Part shown: positions 9,741 to 20,655 of the stretch, one piece after another
Layout: every line of letters starts with the position of its first letter
How positions within the stretch are numbered: position 1 is the stretch's first letter
Assembly (NCBI GenBank): GCA_002894305.1
Contig: PGEI01000001.1
Location: 1-64,000 of the forward strand
DNA length: 64,000 bases
From: Comamonadaceae bacterium CD01
Lineage (GTDB): Bacteria; Pseudomonadota; Gammaproteobacteria; Burkholderiales; Burkholderiaceae_C
Reading direction: 5' to 3'
Program-made: the position numbers and the translations under genes
Notes under the pieces: generated by a model
What the model was told of the DNA's origin: nothing
What the model saw: only the letters and a program-made list of their open reading frames with translations
Database searches by the model: none

Positions 9741-12083
9741 ATGCTTGAAGCCACGCGCCGCGCAGCACGCAAAAGCCTTGCATTCCTCGCTTGCGCTGCC
9801 CTGTCTTTGTCCGTTCTGGTCGGCTCACCCTCGGTGCAGGCAAGCACCACCGCCGAAAAAATCGAGTCGCTGCTGAACAAAAAGCAGGCCATGGCGCGCC
9901 AGGATCAAAGTGGCCCGCGCCTGGCGGATTACCTGTCGGCCACGCCGGTGCAAGAACTGGTACCCGGTGCCAACCGCCTGGGCGCGCCCGGGGGCGACCC
10001 GACGGTGGCGCCCGCCTTCGCCGGTGACAAGCAGGTCGGCTATGTCTATCTGACCTCGGACGTCGTCAACACGCGCGGCTACTCCAGCCTGCCCATCGAC
10101 ATCCTGGTCGGTTTGTCCATGGACGGGGAAATCGTTGGCGCCAAGCTCGTCGACCACCACGAGCCCATCGTGCTGATCGGCGTTCCCGACTCGGCCGTGG
10201 TCAATTTCATCAACGGCTACGTCGGCAAGAACTACTACAAGGCGCCGCCGCGCCCGGGCGACGCGCCGCCGGTGGACATCGTCAGCGGCGCGACCGTCAC
10301 GCTGATGGTCGTGGGCGACAGCATCACGCGCTCTTCGATGCTGGTGGCGCGCGCCCACATCGACGGCGAGCAGAGCACGGCCGGAGCCGCCACCGCCGCC
10401 GCCGCAGCCGCACCCACCGAAAAGCGCAGCGTCATCATGGACGAGGGCAGCGTCCAGTCCTGGGACGAACTGCTCGCCAGCGGTGCCATCTCGCACCTGC
10501 ACGTCAGCGTCGACGACGTCAACCAGGCTTTCATCAAGAGCGGGCGCCAGGGCGCCATCGACAGGCCCGAGCCGGGCGACCCCGAGGACAGCTTCATCGA
10601 CCTGTACGCCGCCCTGGTGAGCGTGCCGTCCATCGGCCGCAGCGTACTGGGCCAGGCCGACTGGGACTGGCTCAAAGAGCGCCTCAAACCCGGCCAGCAG
10701 GCCATCGTCGTGGCCGGTGAGGGGCGCTACTCCTTCAAGGGGTCGGGCTATGTGCGCGGCGGCGTGTTCGACCGCATCGAAGTGATCCAGGGCGACAACG
10801 GCATTCAGTTCAGCGATTCCGACCACGAGCGCCTGGGCGACATCATGGCCGCCGGTGCACCGAGTTTTCGCGAAATCGCGCTGTTCACCATTCCCGCCGA
10901 TGCCACGTTTGACCCCACCGAGCCCTGGCGCCTGCAGCTGATGGTGCAGCGCGTGATGAACGTGCAGCAAAAGGCCTTCACGACCTTCAACCTCAACTAC
11001 GAACTGCCTGCCAGCCTGGTCAAGGTCGAACCGATTGCCGCCGCACCTGCAGCCCAAGGCGCAGCCCCAGCGGGCGCCACCGACTGGGAGCAAGGCCCGC
11101 AGCTGTGGAAGCAGATCTGGATCGCCAAGACCGGGCAAATCATCGTCATCAGCTTTGCGCTGGTCACGCTCATCGGCTTGTTCTTCTTCCAGGATCAGCT
11201 GACCAAGCACGAGAAGTTCTACAAGCGCTTTCGCATTGCCTTTCTGCTGTTCTCGCTGTTCTGGATAGGCTGGTATGCCAAGGCACAGCCGTCGGTGGTC
11301 AACGTCCTGACCTTCACCCACGCGCTGATGAACGGCTTTCACTGGGACTACTTCCTGATGGATCCCATCGTCTTCCTGCTGTGGGTGGCCACCGCGGTGT
11401 CGATGATTTTCTGGAACCGCGGTGCCTTCTGCGGCTGGCTGTGCCCGTTCGGCGCGCTGCAGGAGCTCACCAACAAGCTGGCGCGCGCGCTGCACGTGCC
11501 GCAGATCAAGGTGCGCCACGGCGTGCACACCCGCCTGGCCGGGCTCAAGTACGTGATCTTCATCGGTCTGTTCGGCGTCTCGCTCTACCAGATGGCGCTG
11601 GCCGAGATGCTCGCCGAAATCGAGCCTTTCAAGACCGCCATCATCCTGAAGTTCATCCGCGACTGGCCGTTCGTGATCTTCGCCGTCTTGCTGGTGGGCG
11701 CCGGCCTGTTCATCGAGCGCTTCTACTGCCGCTACCTGTGCCCCATGGGCGCGGCGCTGGCCATTCCCGCCAAGCTGCGCATCTTCGACTGGCTGCGCCG
11801 CTACAAGATGTGCGGCAACCCCTGCCAGCTGTGTGCCGTCGAGTGCCCGGTGCAGGCGATCAAGCCCGAGGGCGACATCGACCCCAACGAGTGCATCCAG
11901 TGCCTGAACTGCCAGCAGCTCTACCACAACGACAACCGCTGCCCGCACCTGATCCAGAAGAACGCCAAGCTGCGCAAAAAACCCGCACCCGCGTCCGCCA
12001 CACCCGCAGCCCCCGTCACCGTGGTCACGCGGCGCAAGAGCATCGGCAAGGGCGACGGCGACGTCCAACCCCAGGCCCACTGA
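9741..12083 (+). CDS. nosR: NosR, membrane-bound flavin and iron-sulfur regulatory/electron-transfer protein
   Basis: NosR is required for nosZ expression and for electron supply to N2O reductase. The protein shows a signal-like N terminus, a periplasmic FMN-binding domain with the covalent flavin motif SGATVT (Thr near residue 185), several membrane helices, and two cytoplasmic CxxxCP polyferredoxin motifs ([16 protein letters not shown]). A C-terminal cysteine-rich domain ([13 protein letters not shown] and CIQCLNC) binds [4Fe-4S] clusters. I start at 9741 ([13 protein letters not shown], 780 residues) rather than the in-frame ATG at 9681, because the FNR box at 9659-9672 predicts a transcript start near 9707. 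First gene of the nosRZDFYLX operon. Confidence 0.95.
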   Translation: MLEATRRAARKSLAFLACAALSLSVLVGSPSVQASTTAEKIESLLNKKQAMARQDQSGPRLADYLSATPVQELVPGANRLGAPGGDPTVAPAFAGDKQVGYVYLTSDVVNTRGYSSLPIDILVGLSMDGEIVGAKLVDHHEPIVLIGVPDSAVVNFINGYVGKNYYKAPPRPGDAPPVDIVSGATVTLMVVGDSITRSSMLVARAHIDGEQSTAGAATAAAAAAPTEKRSVIMDEGSVQSWDELLASGAISHLHVSVDDVNQAFIKSGRQGAIDRPEPGDPEDSFIDLYAALVSVPSIGRSVLGQADWDWLKERLKPGQQAIVVAGEGRYSFKGSGYVRGGVFDRIEVIQGDNGIQFSDSDHERLGDIMAAGAPSFREIALFTIPADATFDPTEPWRLQLMVQRVMNVQQKAFTTFNLNYELPASLVKVEPIAAAPAAQGAAPAGATDWEQGPQLWKQIWIAKTGQIIVISFALVTLIGLFFFQDQLTKHEKFYKRFRIAFLLFSLFWIGWYAKAQPSVVNVLTFTHALMNGFHWDYFLMDPIVFLLWVATAVSMIFWNRGAFCGWLCPFGALQELTNKLARALHVPQIKVRHGVHTRLAGLKYVIFIGLFGVSLYQMALAEMLAEIEPFKTAIILKFIRDWPFVIFAVLLVGAGLFIERFYCRYLCPMGAALAIPAKLRIFDWLRRYKMCGNPCQLCAVECPVQAIKPEGDIDPNECIQCLNCQQLYHNDNRCPHLIQKNAKLRKKPAPASATPAAPVTVVTRRKSIGKGDGDVQPQAH

Positions 12084-12154
12084 GTTTTTCGCTCCAGGCG
12101 TGTAGCAGCCCAGCACGGCACACGCCCCCCTTTTCAACTCCACAGGAGAAATCC

Positions 12155-14083
12155 ATGTCTGATCACAACGAAGAGCAAACCAAGCTGAAGAGGCGTGGTT
12201 TCCTGGGCGCTGCCGCCGTCGGTGGTGTCGCCGCCGTGGGCGCTGCCCACCTGGCCACCAGCGCGCATGCGCAAAGCAACAAGAAAGCCCAGAAAGGCCT
12301 GACCAGCGAAGTGGGCCCGGGCGAGCTCGACGAGTACTACGCCTTCGCCTCGGGCGGCCAGTCGGGCGAGGTGCGCATTCTGGGCCTGCCCTCGATGCGC
12401 GAGCTCATGCGCATCCCAATCTTCAACATCTGCAGCGCCACCGGCTGGGGTCTGACCAACGAGAGCCGCAAGATCATGACGGAGAACCTGACGCCCGAGA
12501 CGCTCAAGTTCGCCAAGCAGGCCTACGGCATGGGCGGCGTGCTGCCCAACGGCGACGCGCACCACCCCCACATGTCGTTCACCGACGGCACCTACGACGG
12601 GCGCTACATCTTCATCAACGACAAGGCCAACACCCGCGTGGCGCGCATCCGCTGCGACGTGATGAAGGTCGACAAGATCGTCGAAGTGCCCAACGCCAGC
12701 TCCATCCACGGGCTGCGCCCGCAGCGCTACCCCAAGACCGGCTACGTGTTCGCCAACGGCGAGCACATCGTGCCCATCCCCAACGACGGCAGCGTGTTTG
12801 GCGACCCCGAGAAAAACTACTGGGCCGTGTTCACCGCCATCGACGGCGACACCATGAAGATCGCCTGGCAGGTGATCGTCGACGGCAACCTGGACAACAT
12901 GGACGCCGACTACCAGGGCAAGTACGCGGTCTCGACCTGCTACAACTCCGAGAAGGGCCTGAACGTCACCGAAATGTCGTCCAACGAGCAGGACTGGGCG
13001 GTGGTGTTCAACATCGCGCGCATCGAGCAAGGCATCAAGAGTGGCGACTTCAAGACCATCAATGGCGTCAAGGTGCTCGACGGCCGCCACGGCTCCAAGT
13101 ACACGCGCTACATTCCGGTGCCCAACTCGCCGCACGGCTGCAACGCCGCGCCCGACCAGGTGCACATCGTGCTCAACGGCAAGCTCTCGCCGACGGTGAC
13201 CATGATCGACGTGCGCAAGCTCGACGACCTGTTTGCCGACAAGATCAAGCCGCGCGACGTCGTCGTCGCCGAGCCCGAGCTGGGCCTGGGCCCGCTGCAC
13301 ACGGCCTTTGACGGCCGCGGCAACGCCTACACCACGCTGTTCATCGACAGCCAGGTCGTCAAGTGGAACATGGCCAAGGCCATCGAGGCCTACAACGGCA
13401 AGAAGGTCGATCCCATCATCGAGAAGATCGACGTGCACTTCCAGCCCGGCCACAACCACACGACCATGGGCGAGACCAAGGAAGCCGACGGCAAGTGGCT
13501 GATCTCGCTCAACAAGTTCTCCAAGGACCGTTTCCTCAACGTCGGCCCGCTCAAGCCCGAGTGCGACCAGCTGATCGACATCTCCGGCGACAAGATGCGC
13601 CTGGTGCACGACGGCCCCAGCTTTGCCGAGCCGCACGACATGCTGCTGGTGCACCGCTCCAAGATCCGCCCGCGCCACACCTGGAAGCGCGACGACCCGA
13701 TGTGGGACGACATCCGCCAGCAGGCCAAGAAGGACGGCGTGGAGCTGGAGTCGGCGGCGGAGGTAATCCGCGACGGCAACAAGGTGCGCGTCTACATGAC
13801 GGCCGTCGCGCCCACTTTCAGCGTGCACAACTTCGAGGTCAACGAGGGCGACGAAGTCACGGTGGTGGTCACCAACGTCGACACCATCGAAGACCTGACG
13901 CACGGCTTCACCCTGACCGGCTACGGCCTAGCCATGGAGGTCGGCCCGCAGGCAACCTCGTCGATTACCTTCGTCGCCTCGCGCCCCGGCGTGCACTGGT
14001 ACTACTGCCAGTGGTTCTGCCACGCGCTGCACATGGAGATGTCGGGCCAGATGAACGTCAAACCCAAGAAGAAAAAGGCCTGA
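12155..14083 (+). CDS. nosZ: Nitrous-oxide reductase NosZ (clade I, TAT-exported)
   Basis: The periplasmic copper enzyme reduces N2O to N2, the last step of denitrification. The 642-residue precursor starts with a twin-arginine signal ([13 protein letters not shown], cleavage near the AHA motif at about residue 40), which marks clade I. A seven-bladed propeller carries the CuZ histidines (for example DAHHPHM and SPHGCN), and the C-terminal cupredoxin domain has the CuA site [12 protein letters not shown] near residues 615-630. An AGGAGAA ribosome site lies 5 bases before the chosen ATG; the open frame upstream overlaps nosR in another frame. All recognisable copper ligands appear intact, so the enzyme should be functional. 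Confidence 0.98.
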   Translation: MSDHNEEQTKLKRRGFLGAAAVGGVAAVGAAHLATSAHAQSNKKAQKGLTSEVGPGELDEYYAFASGGQSGEVRILGLPSMRELMRIPIFNICSATGWGLTNESRKIMTENLTPETLKFAKQAYGMGGVLPNGDAHHPHMSFTDGTYDGRYIFINDKANTRVARIRCDVMKVDKIVEVPNASSIHGLRPQRYPKTGYVFANGEHIVPIPNDGSVFGDPEKNYWAVFTAIDGDTMKIAWQVIVDGNLDNMDADYQGKYAVSTCYNSEKGLNVTEMSSNEQDWAVVFNIARIEQGIKSGDFKTINGVKVLDGRHGSKYTRYIPVPNSPHGCNAAPDQVHIVLNGKLSPTVTMIDVRKLDDLFADKIKPRDVVVAEPELGLGPLHTAFDGRGNAYTTLFIDSQVVKWNMAKAIEAYNGKKVDPIIEKIDVHFQPGHNHTTMGETKEADGKWLISLNKFSKDRFLNVGPLKPECDQLIDISGDKMRLVHDGPSFAEPHDMLLVHRSKIRPRHTWKRDDPMWDDIRQQAKKDGVELESAAEVIRDGNKVRVYMTAVAPTFSVHNFEVNEGDEVTVVVTNVDTIEDLTHGFTLTGYGLAMEVGPQATSSITFVASRPGVHWYYCQWFCHALHMEMSGQMNVKPKKKKA

Positions 14084-14088
14084 CCGCC

Positions 14089-15514
14089 ATGCGCCTTCCC
14101 GCCGTCACAAAGCATGTGGCGGCACTGGCCGCCGCGCTGGTGCTGCAAGGCACCGGCGCGGCGCTCGTGCACGCCGCCACCATCGCGGTCCAGCCCACGG
14201 CCGACCTACAGTCGGTCGTGGACGCGGCCGCGCCCGGCGACGTGCTCCAGCTGGCCAGCGGCGACTACCCGGGCAACCTGGTGCTGAACAAACCCATCAC
14301 CCTGCAAGGCCCCGAAGACCGCAGCGCCCGCATCATCGGCAAGCGCAAGGGCCGCACCATCTGGGTCAAGGGCAACGACGTTACGCTCACGGGCCTGACG
14401 GTGCGCAACTCCGGCCTGAGCCTGGCCGACATGGACGCCGGCATCTTTCTGCACAAGGGCAGCGAGCGCGCCCACGTCGCGCACAACGACATCCTCGACA
14501 ACTCGGTCGGCGTCTACCTCTGGGGCACCCGGGACGCGCTGGTCGAGCACAACCGCATCGTCGGCAATGCCGAGCTGCGCATCAACGAGCGCGGCAATGG
14601 CGTGACGGTGTGGAACGCCCCCGGCTCGCAGGTGGTGGACAACGATATTTCGCTGGGACGCGACGGCATTTTTTCGAACAACAGCACGCACAACGTCTTC
14701 TCACGCAACCGCTTTCACGACCTGCGCTACGCGGTGCACTACATGTACACCAACGACAGCGTGGTCAGCGACAACATCTCGACGGGCAACCAGATCGGCT
14801 ACGCGCTGATGTTCTCGCGCAACCTCATCGTCCACGGCAACATCGCCATCGACAACCTGGCCCAGGGCCTGATGCTCAACGCAACCAACTACTCGGCAGT
14901 CGACGCCAACATCGTCATCGGCGCCGAGAAATGCGTGTTCGTCTACAACTCCAACGTCAACCAGATCAAGGGCAACCACTTCGAGGACTGCGACATCGGC
15001 GTGCACTACACCGCCTCGCAGAACAACGAATTCCACGACAACGCCTTCGTCGGCAACCGCAACCAGGTCAAGTACGTGAGCACTCAGCTGGTCGAATGGT
15101 CGCACCAGGGCCGCGGCAACTACTGGTCGGACGCGTCGATCTTCGACCTTGACGGCAACGGCATTGGCGACACCGCCTACCGCCCCAACGGCATCATGGA
15201 CCAGGTGGTCTGGCGCGCGCCCAACGCCCGCCTGCTGCTCAACAGCCCGGCCGTGACCATCGTGCGCTGGGCGCAGTCGCAGTTCCCGGCCATCCTGCCC
15301 GGCGGCGTCGTCGACAGCGCGCCGCTGATGGAGCCGCCCGCGTCCAAGACGCTGGACGCCATCGACGCGCTGGGCATTCGCCCCGAGCAGGGCGCGGCCG
15401 GCGCGCAAAAGCGCGAGCAGGAGCGCCAGAAATGGCAAGGCGTGCCCATGAGCGCGGCGCCCGCCACCCCCTCTCTCACCCACTCGTTCATCACCCACCC
15501 AGGAGGAAGCCTGC

Positions 15515-15522
<8 letters not shown>
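14089..15522 (+). CDS. nosD: NosD, periplasmic copper-site assembly protein
   Basis: The 477-residue protein has an N-terminal signal peptide (cleavage near LVHAA, about residue 30) followed by parallel beta-helix repeats (CASH/PbH1 type), seen as recurrent HNDIxDN, NRIVGN, DNDISLG and GNHFED units. NosD works with the NosFY ABC transporter to supply a sulfur species for the CuZ cluster of NosZ. The start at 14089 lies 5 bases after the nosZ stop. Its 3' end overlaps nosF by 8 bases, and the nosF ribosome site AGGAGGA lies within nosD. Length and repeats are normal for the family. Confidence 0.95.
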
Positions 15523-16440
<918 letters not shown>

Positions 16441-16444
<4 letters not shown>

Positions 16445-17271
16445 ACGCCACGCTCACCCTCATCGGCAAGGAAGTGCGCGACGGCCTGCGCAACCGCTGG
16501 GTGCTGGCCGTGGCGCTGCTGCTGGCGGCGCTGGCGCTGGCGCTGGGCCTGCTGGGCAGCGCGCCCACGGGCAGCGTCAAGGTCGACCCGCTGGTCGTCA
16601 CCGTCGTCAGCCTGTCGAGCCTGTCGATCTTTCTCGTGCCGCTCATCGCCCTGCTGCTGTCGTACGACGCCATCGTCGGCGAGATCGACCGCGGCACCAT
16701 GGCGCTCTTGCTGTCCTACCCGGTCTCGCGCGCGCAGGTGCTCACCGGCAAGTTCTGCGGCCACCTGGTCGTGCTGTCGCTGGCCATCGTCGGCGGCTAT
16801 GGCGCCGCCGGCATCCTCCTGCAGCTGTGGCACGGCGGGCTCGATGTCTCGGGCTGGACGCCTTTTCTCCTCCTGATCGGCGCCAGCATCCTGCTGGGCG
16901 CGGGCTTTCTGGCGCTGGGCTATCTGATCAGCGCGCTGGTGAGCGACCGCGTCACCGCCGCCGGCATTGCCGTCGGCGTCTGGCTGTTTCTGGTGGTGAT
17001 CTTCGACATGGGCCTGATCGGCCTGCTCGTCGTCGACCAGGGCCGCGTCGTCACGGCGCAGATGCTCAACGTCATCCTGCTGTTCAACCCCACCGACGTG
17101 TACCGCCTGCTCAACCTCACGGGCCACGAGAACATCGCCATGTTCTCGGGCATGGCGGGGCTGACCGACAAGGCCACGCTGCCCACGGCGGCGCTGCTGC
17201 TGGCGCAGGCGCTGTGGGTGGTCGTGCCGCTCACCTTGGCGGCCATGCGCTTCAAACGGAGGGCTTTGTAA
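16441..17271 (+). CDS. nosY: NosY, ABC transporter permease
   Basis: The 276-residue inner-membrane protein has about six hydrophobic helices (for example WVLAVALLLAALALALGLLG near residue 20) and the loop GEIDRGTMALLLSYPVSR typical of ABC-2 type NosY permeases. It forms the channel of the NosFY complex. The start is set by the ATGA overlap with nosF; the longer open frame to 16288 lies within nosF. The stop overlaps the first base of the nosL ATG (TAATG). Confidence 0.95.
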
Positions 17272-17822
17272 TGCTGACTTCATACCGCCAACCCTGGCTG
17301 CGGCTGGCCGCGACAGTCGCCCTGGCGTTGACTCTGGCCGCCTGCGGCAGCGGCGCAAGCGACGCGCCGCCGCCCCCGCCCAGCGCGCTCACCGCAAACG
17401 CCACCGGGCATTTCTGCACCATGAACCTGAGCGAGCACATCGGCCCCAAGGGGCAGATCCACCTGCGCGACAACAAGGAGACCGTCTGGTTGTCCGACGT
17501 CACCCAGGTGTTTGCCTTCACCCTGCTGCCCGAAGAGGCCAAGACCATCACCGCCATCTACGTGCAGGACATGGCCCGCGCCGACGCCCAGGGCAACCCG
17601 CCGGATGACGCCTGGATCGACGCACGCAGCGCGCACTACGTCATTCGCAGCGAATTCGTCGGCGGCATGGGCGCGCCAGACGCCCTGCCCTTTGCCGACC
17701 TTGAACAGGCGCGCGACTTCGTTGCGCGCCACGGCGGCGAGATCGTCACCTTCGACACCATGCCCGAGGACTACGTCTTCGGGCCGCAGCCCCAGACACC
17801 CGCCAAAGGCCCCGCGTCATGA
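17271..17822 (+). CDS. nosL: NosL, outer-membrane copper lipoprotein
   Basis: NosL is a periplasm-facing copper(I) chaperone for NosZ. The 183-residue protein has a lipoprotein signal with lipobox LAAC (Cys25), a short proline linker, then the family copper motif HFCTMNL (C49 and M51). The C-terminal half (VWLSDVTQVFAF, YVIRSEFVGGMGAPDALPF) is conserved in NosL. It begins with a one-base overlap with nosY and ends in an ATGA overlap with the nosX gene, so the operon stays tightly coupled. Confidence 0.94.
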   Translation: MLTSYRQPWLRLAATVALALTLAACGSGASDAPPPPPSALTANATGHFCTMNLSEHIGPKGQIHLRDNKETVWLSDVTQVFAFTLLPEEAKTITAIYVQDMARADAQGNPPDDAWIDARSAHYVIRSEFVGGMGAPDALPFADLEQARDFVARHGGEIVTFDTMPEDYVFGPQPQTPAKGPAS

Positions 17823-18811
17823 CCCACGCCCCCGCCACCCGCCGCCGTTTCATTCGTATCCTGGCCGCCAGCGGCGCGGCCCTGGCCGCCGGCCCGCTGG
17901 CCGCTGCGGTGCGCAGCGAACCCGTCACCTGGAGCGGCATCGCGCTGGGCGCCGACGCCCAGATGCAGCTGCTGCACCCCGACCGCGCCCACGCCGAAAA
18001 ACTGGTCGCCCTGGCCGTCGCCGAGGTGCATCGGCTGGAAAAAATCTTCAGCCTCTACCAGGACGACAGCGCGCTGGTGCAGCTCAACCGCAGCGGCCGG
18101 CTCGACCGCCCGGCGGCCGACATGGCCCGCCTCATCTCCGAAGCCCTGCAGTTCAGCCGCGCGACCGATGGCTGTTTCGACGTGAGCGTCCAGCCGCTGT
18201 GGCAGCTCTACGCGCGCCAGCTGCAGGCGGGCAAACCGCTGCCGCCCGCACCACGGGACTTGCAGCGCGCGCTGGCGTCGGTGGGCTGGCAGCACGTGCT
18301 GGTGGACGAGCAGGCGATTGCCCTGGCACGCCCCGGCATGGCGCTCACGCTCAACGGCATCGCCCAGGGCTACATCACCGACCGCGTCACCGAGCTGCTG
18401 CGCGCCAACGGGCTCGAACACGCCCTGGTCGACCTGGGCGAGACCCGCGCCATCGGCCGCCCCGAACACCGCGATGCCTGGCTGGCCGGCATTGCCGACC
18501 CCGCCAACCGCGCTCAGCTGCTGGGAAAAGTCGCGCTGCGCGACCAGGCACTGGCCACTTCGGGCGGCTATGGCACGCCCTTGACCGCCGACGGCAGCGC
18601 CACCCACCTGTTCGACCCGCGCAGCGGCCTGGCCCGCCCGCGCTGGGCCAGCGTCACCGTGCGCGCGGCCAACGCCACCACGGCCGACGCGCTGTCCACC
18701 GCCTTCTCGCTCATGGATGAACACGCCATCACCCGCGTCGCGCGCGAATACCAGGCGCAAGCCTGGCTGCTCGCCCACGGCCAGGGCCAGCAGCTCATCC
18801 GCATCGGCTGA
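17819..18811 (+). CDS. nosX: NosX / ApbE-family FAD:protein FMN transferase
   Basis: This 330-residue periplasmic flavin transferase probably attaches FMN to the SGAT threonine of NosR. The N terminus has a twin-arginine signal (RRRFIRILAASGAALAAGP). Family motifs include EKIFSLYQDDSALVQLN, the DGCFDVSVQPL segment, GIAQGYITDRV and the C-terminal TADALSTAFSLM. The start overlaps nosL by 4 bases. It is the last gene of the nos operon; the only downstream hairpin (18813-18843) has its T run for the opposite strand, though it may act both ways. Confidence 0.92.
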   Translation: MTHAPATRRRFIRILAASGAALAAGPLAAAVRSEPVTWSGIALGADAQMQLLHPDRAHAEKLVALAVAEVHRLEKIFSLYQDDSALVQLNRSGRLDRPAADMARLISEALQFSRATDGCFDVSVQPLWQLYARQLQAGKPLPPAPRDLQRALASVGWQHVLVDEQAIALARPGMALTLNGIAQGYITDRVTELLRANGLEHALVDLGETRAIGRPEHRDAWLAGIADPANRAQLLGKVALRDQALATSGGYGTPLTADGSATHLFDPRSGLARPRWASVTVRAANATTADALSTAFSLMDEHAITRVAREYQAQAWLLAHGQGQQLIRIG

Positions 18812-18812
18812 C

Positions 18813-18843
18813 AAAAAAGCGGCGCCTGCAAAACAGGTGCCGC
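18813..18843 (-). terminator. Rho-independent terminator for the DUF3579 gene
   Basis: A 10-base stem GCGGCGCCTG / CAGGTGCCGC (one G-U pair) with a CAAAA loop is preceded on the plus strand by AAAAAA, which is the U tract for minus-strand transcripts. It sits directly after the nosX stop and may also end nos transcripts. Confidence 0.75.
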
Positions 18844-18919
18844 GAGTCGGTGTCGGTGTGGAAGGCCAGTCCTCTGGCCGATGGCTCCATCGCGGCGGGC
18901 ACGCCGCGCCCGCAGCCGC

Positions 18920-19237
18920 TTATTTCGCGTCCGGCAGCAGGCAGGCCTCGACCACCTGCAGGCTGTTGTCCTTGGCAAAGTTCATCACGAAGTCCCAGGC
19001 CATCGGCTCGTGGCCCTGCAGGTCGCGGTGCACGACGACGCACTTGACGCCGCCCATCGACGTGGGAATGCACCAGGGCGAATAGCTCAGGTGGCTGCCC
19101 GGATTGGAGCAGGCGCCCCCGGGCCGGAACTGGCTCATCACGCCCGCCAGCCTCTCGGCCCAATCACTGGGCCGAAAGGTCTTGCCTTCCTTGGTAAGGC
19201 CTTGAATGAAGACTTCTTTGGACGAGGGTGCAGCCAT
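18920..19237 (-). CDS. DUF3579 domain-containing protein
   Basis: This 105-residue protein of unknown function matches DUF3579, a small family found mainly in betaproteobacteria. Conserved features are KEVFIQGLTKEGKTFRPSDWAERLAG, then the tryptophan and cysteine containing YSPWCIPTSMGGVKCVVV and a C-terminal LQVVEACLLPD. The open frame extends to 19492, but the ATG at 19237 (MAAPSSKEVF) matches the family N terminus; the extra residues upstream are cysteine-rich and low-quality. It is divergent from argD-argF, an arrangement I recall as common in Burkholderiales, though no role in arginine metabolism is shown. The transcript ends at the hairpin at 18813-18843. Confidence 0.82.
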   Translation of the reverse strand: MAAPSSKEVFIQGLTKEGKTFRPSDWAERLAGVMSQFRPGGACSNPGSHLSYSPWCIPTSMGGVKCVVVHRDLQGHEPMAWDFVMNFAKDNSLQVVEACLLPDAK

Positions 19238-19294
19238 CGGTGGTGGAGCGTTGGAATGGGTGCGGCCTGTTGGGTCGCAACCCGGCATTCTAAC

Positions 19295-19306
19295 TCTTAT
19301 ACAAGA
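19295..19306. promoter_or_regulatory. Candidate operator palindrome TCTTATACAAGA
   Basis: A near-perfect 12-base dyad (TCTT-A-TA-C-AAGA) lies in the DUF3579-argD divergent gap, about 58 bases upstream of the DUF3579 start. It resembles TCTTATATAAGA-like sites seen near central metabolism genes in betaproteobacteria. The regulator is unknown and the call is tentative. Confidence 0.25.
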
Positions 19307-19448
19307 CCTGGGGTTTATACGGTGCCATGCACCGCCCGGCCTTGACGCCGCGCAACAAGCTGGAAACGCCACACTAGAATGTTCAGTTTGCTGCGCCGCG
19401 ACAAGACCATGTCCGCCACAGCGCCATCCATCTGAGGAGTTGATTCCC

Positions 19449-20645
19449 ATGACCGCTACCGCCGAGGCTGCCTCGCCCCACGTGATGAACACCTATGGCC
19501 GCGTGCCCATCGCACTGGAGCGCGGCCAGGGCGTACGCGTATGGGACACCAACGGCCGGCAGTACCTGGACGCGCTGGCGGGCATCGCGGTCAACACCCT
19601 GGGGCACAACCACCCCAAGCTGGTGCCTGCGCTGCAGGATCAGGTGGCCAAGATCATCCACTGCTCCAACTATTACCACGTGCCCAACCAGGAGCGACTG
19701 GCGCAGCTCTTGACCGAGCGCGCGCACATGACCAACGTGTTCTATTGCAGCACCGGGCTGGAGGCGAACGAGGCGGCCATCAAGATCGCGCGCAAGTACG
19801 GCGTGGACAAGGGCATTGAAAAACCCGTCATCGTCGTCTACGACCACGCCTTCCACGGCCGCTCGTTCGCGACGATGACCGCCACCAGCAACCCCAAGGT
19901 GCGCAACGGCTTCGGCCCGCTGCTCGACGGTTTCCTGCGCGTCGCGCCCAACGACATCGAGGCGCTCCGGGAGGCGACCGAAGGCAACCCGAACGTCGTC
20001 GCGGTAATGATGGAGCCCATCCAGGGCGAGGGCGGCCTGCATCCGATGCGCGTGGAATACATGCAGCAGGTGCGCCGGCTGTGCGACGAGCACGGCTGGC
20101 TGATGATGTTCGACGAAGTGCAGGCCGGCATGGGCCGCACCGGCAAGTGGTTCGCCCATCAGTGGGCGGGCATCGTCCCCGACGTGATGACGCTGGCCAA
20201 GGGCCTTGGGTCGGGCGTGCCGATCGGCGCGGTGCTGGCCCACGGCGCGGCGGCGCAGGTACTGCAACCGGGCAACCATGGCACGACGTTCGGCGGCAAC
20301 CCGCTGGCCATGCGCGCCGGGGTCGAGACCATCCGCATCATGGAAGAAGACCGCCTGCTGGCCAACGCCACCGAGGTCGGCGCCTATCTGAAGGCTGCGC
20401 TGGAAAAGGCGCTGCTGCCGATTGCCGGCGTCAACGAGGTGCGCGGCCAGGGCCTGATCATCGGCGTCGAGCTCGACCGCCCCTGCGGTGCGCTGATCAA
20501 CCTGGCGGCCGAGGCCGGCCTGCTGCTGTCGGTCACCTCCGACAGCGTGATCCGCATCGTCCCCGCGCTCATCCTCACGCGCGAGGAAGCCGACGAGATC
20601 GCCTCCCGGCTCACCCCCGTGGTGCGCGACTTCCTGGCCCAATGA
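19449..20645 (+). CDS. argD: Acetylornithine aminotransferase
   Basis: This 398-residue class III, PLP-dependent aminotransferase makes N-acetylornithine from the semialdehyde in arginine synthesis. Visible family features are the FYCSTGLEANEAAIKIARKY stretch, HAFHGRSFATMTAT, MEPIQGEGG, FDEVQAGMGRTGKWF and the PLP lysine in LAKGLGSGVPIGAV (about K251). A GAGGAG ribosome site lies 9 bases before the ATG at 19449; the open frame to 19206 is an extension without family similarity. argF follows after 10 bases, and a five-codon overlapping mini-ORF bridges the two genes. Confidence 0.95.
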   Translation: MTATAEAASPHVMNTYGRVPIALERGQGVRVWDTNGRQYLDALAGIAVNTLGHNHPKLVPALQDQVAKIIHCSNYYHVPNQERLAQLLTERAHMTNVFYCSTGLEANEAAIKIARKYGVDKGIEKPVIVVYDHAFHGRSFATMTATSNPKVRNGFGPLLDGFLRVAPNDIEALREATEGNPNVVAVMMEPIQGEGGLHPMRVEYMQQVRRLCDEHGWLMMFDEVQAGMGRTGKWFAHQWAGIVPDVMTLAKGLGSGVPIGAVLAHGAAAQVLQPGNHGTTFGGNPLAMRAGVETIRIMEEDRLLANATEVGAYLKAALEKALLPIAGVNEVRGQGLIIGVELDRPCGALINLAAEAGLLLSVTSDSVIRIVPALILTREEADEIASRLTPVVRDFLAQ

Positions 20646-20655
20646 AAGCCGCCCA

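Noticed and set aside
19342-19380. TTGACG and TAGAAT as an argD promoter
   Set aside because: The two hexamers are 27 bases apart, far from a usable 17-base spacing; only the TAGAAT is positioned plausibly.
18920-19492. 190-residue version of the DUF3579 protein
   Set aside because: The extra 85 residues cover the argD promoter and ribosome site and do not look like the family; ATG 19237 gives the usual length.
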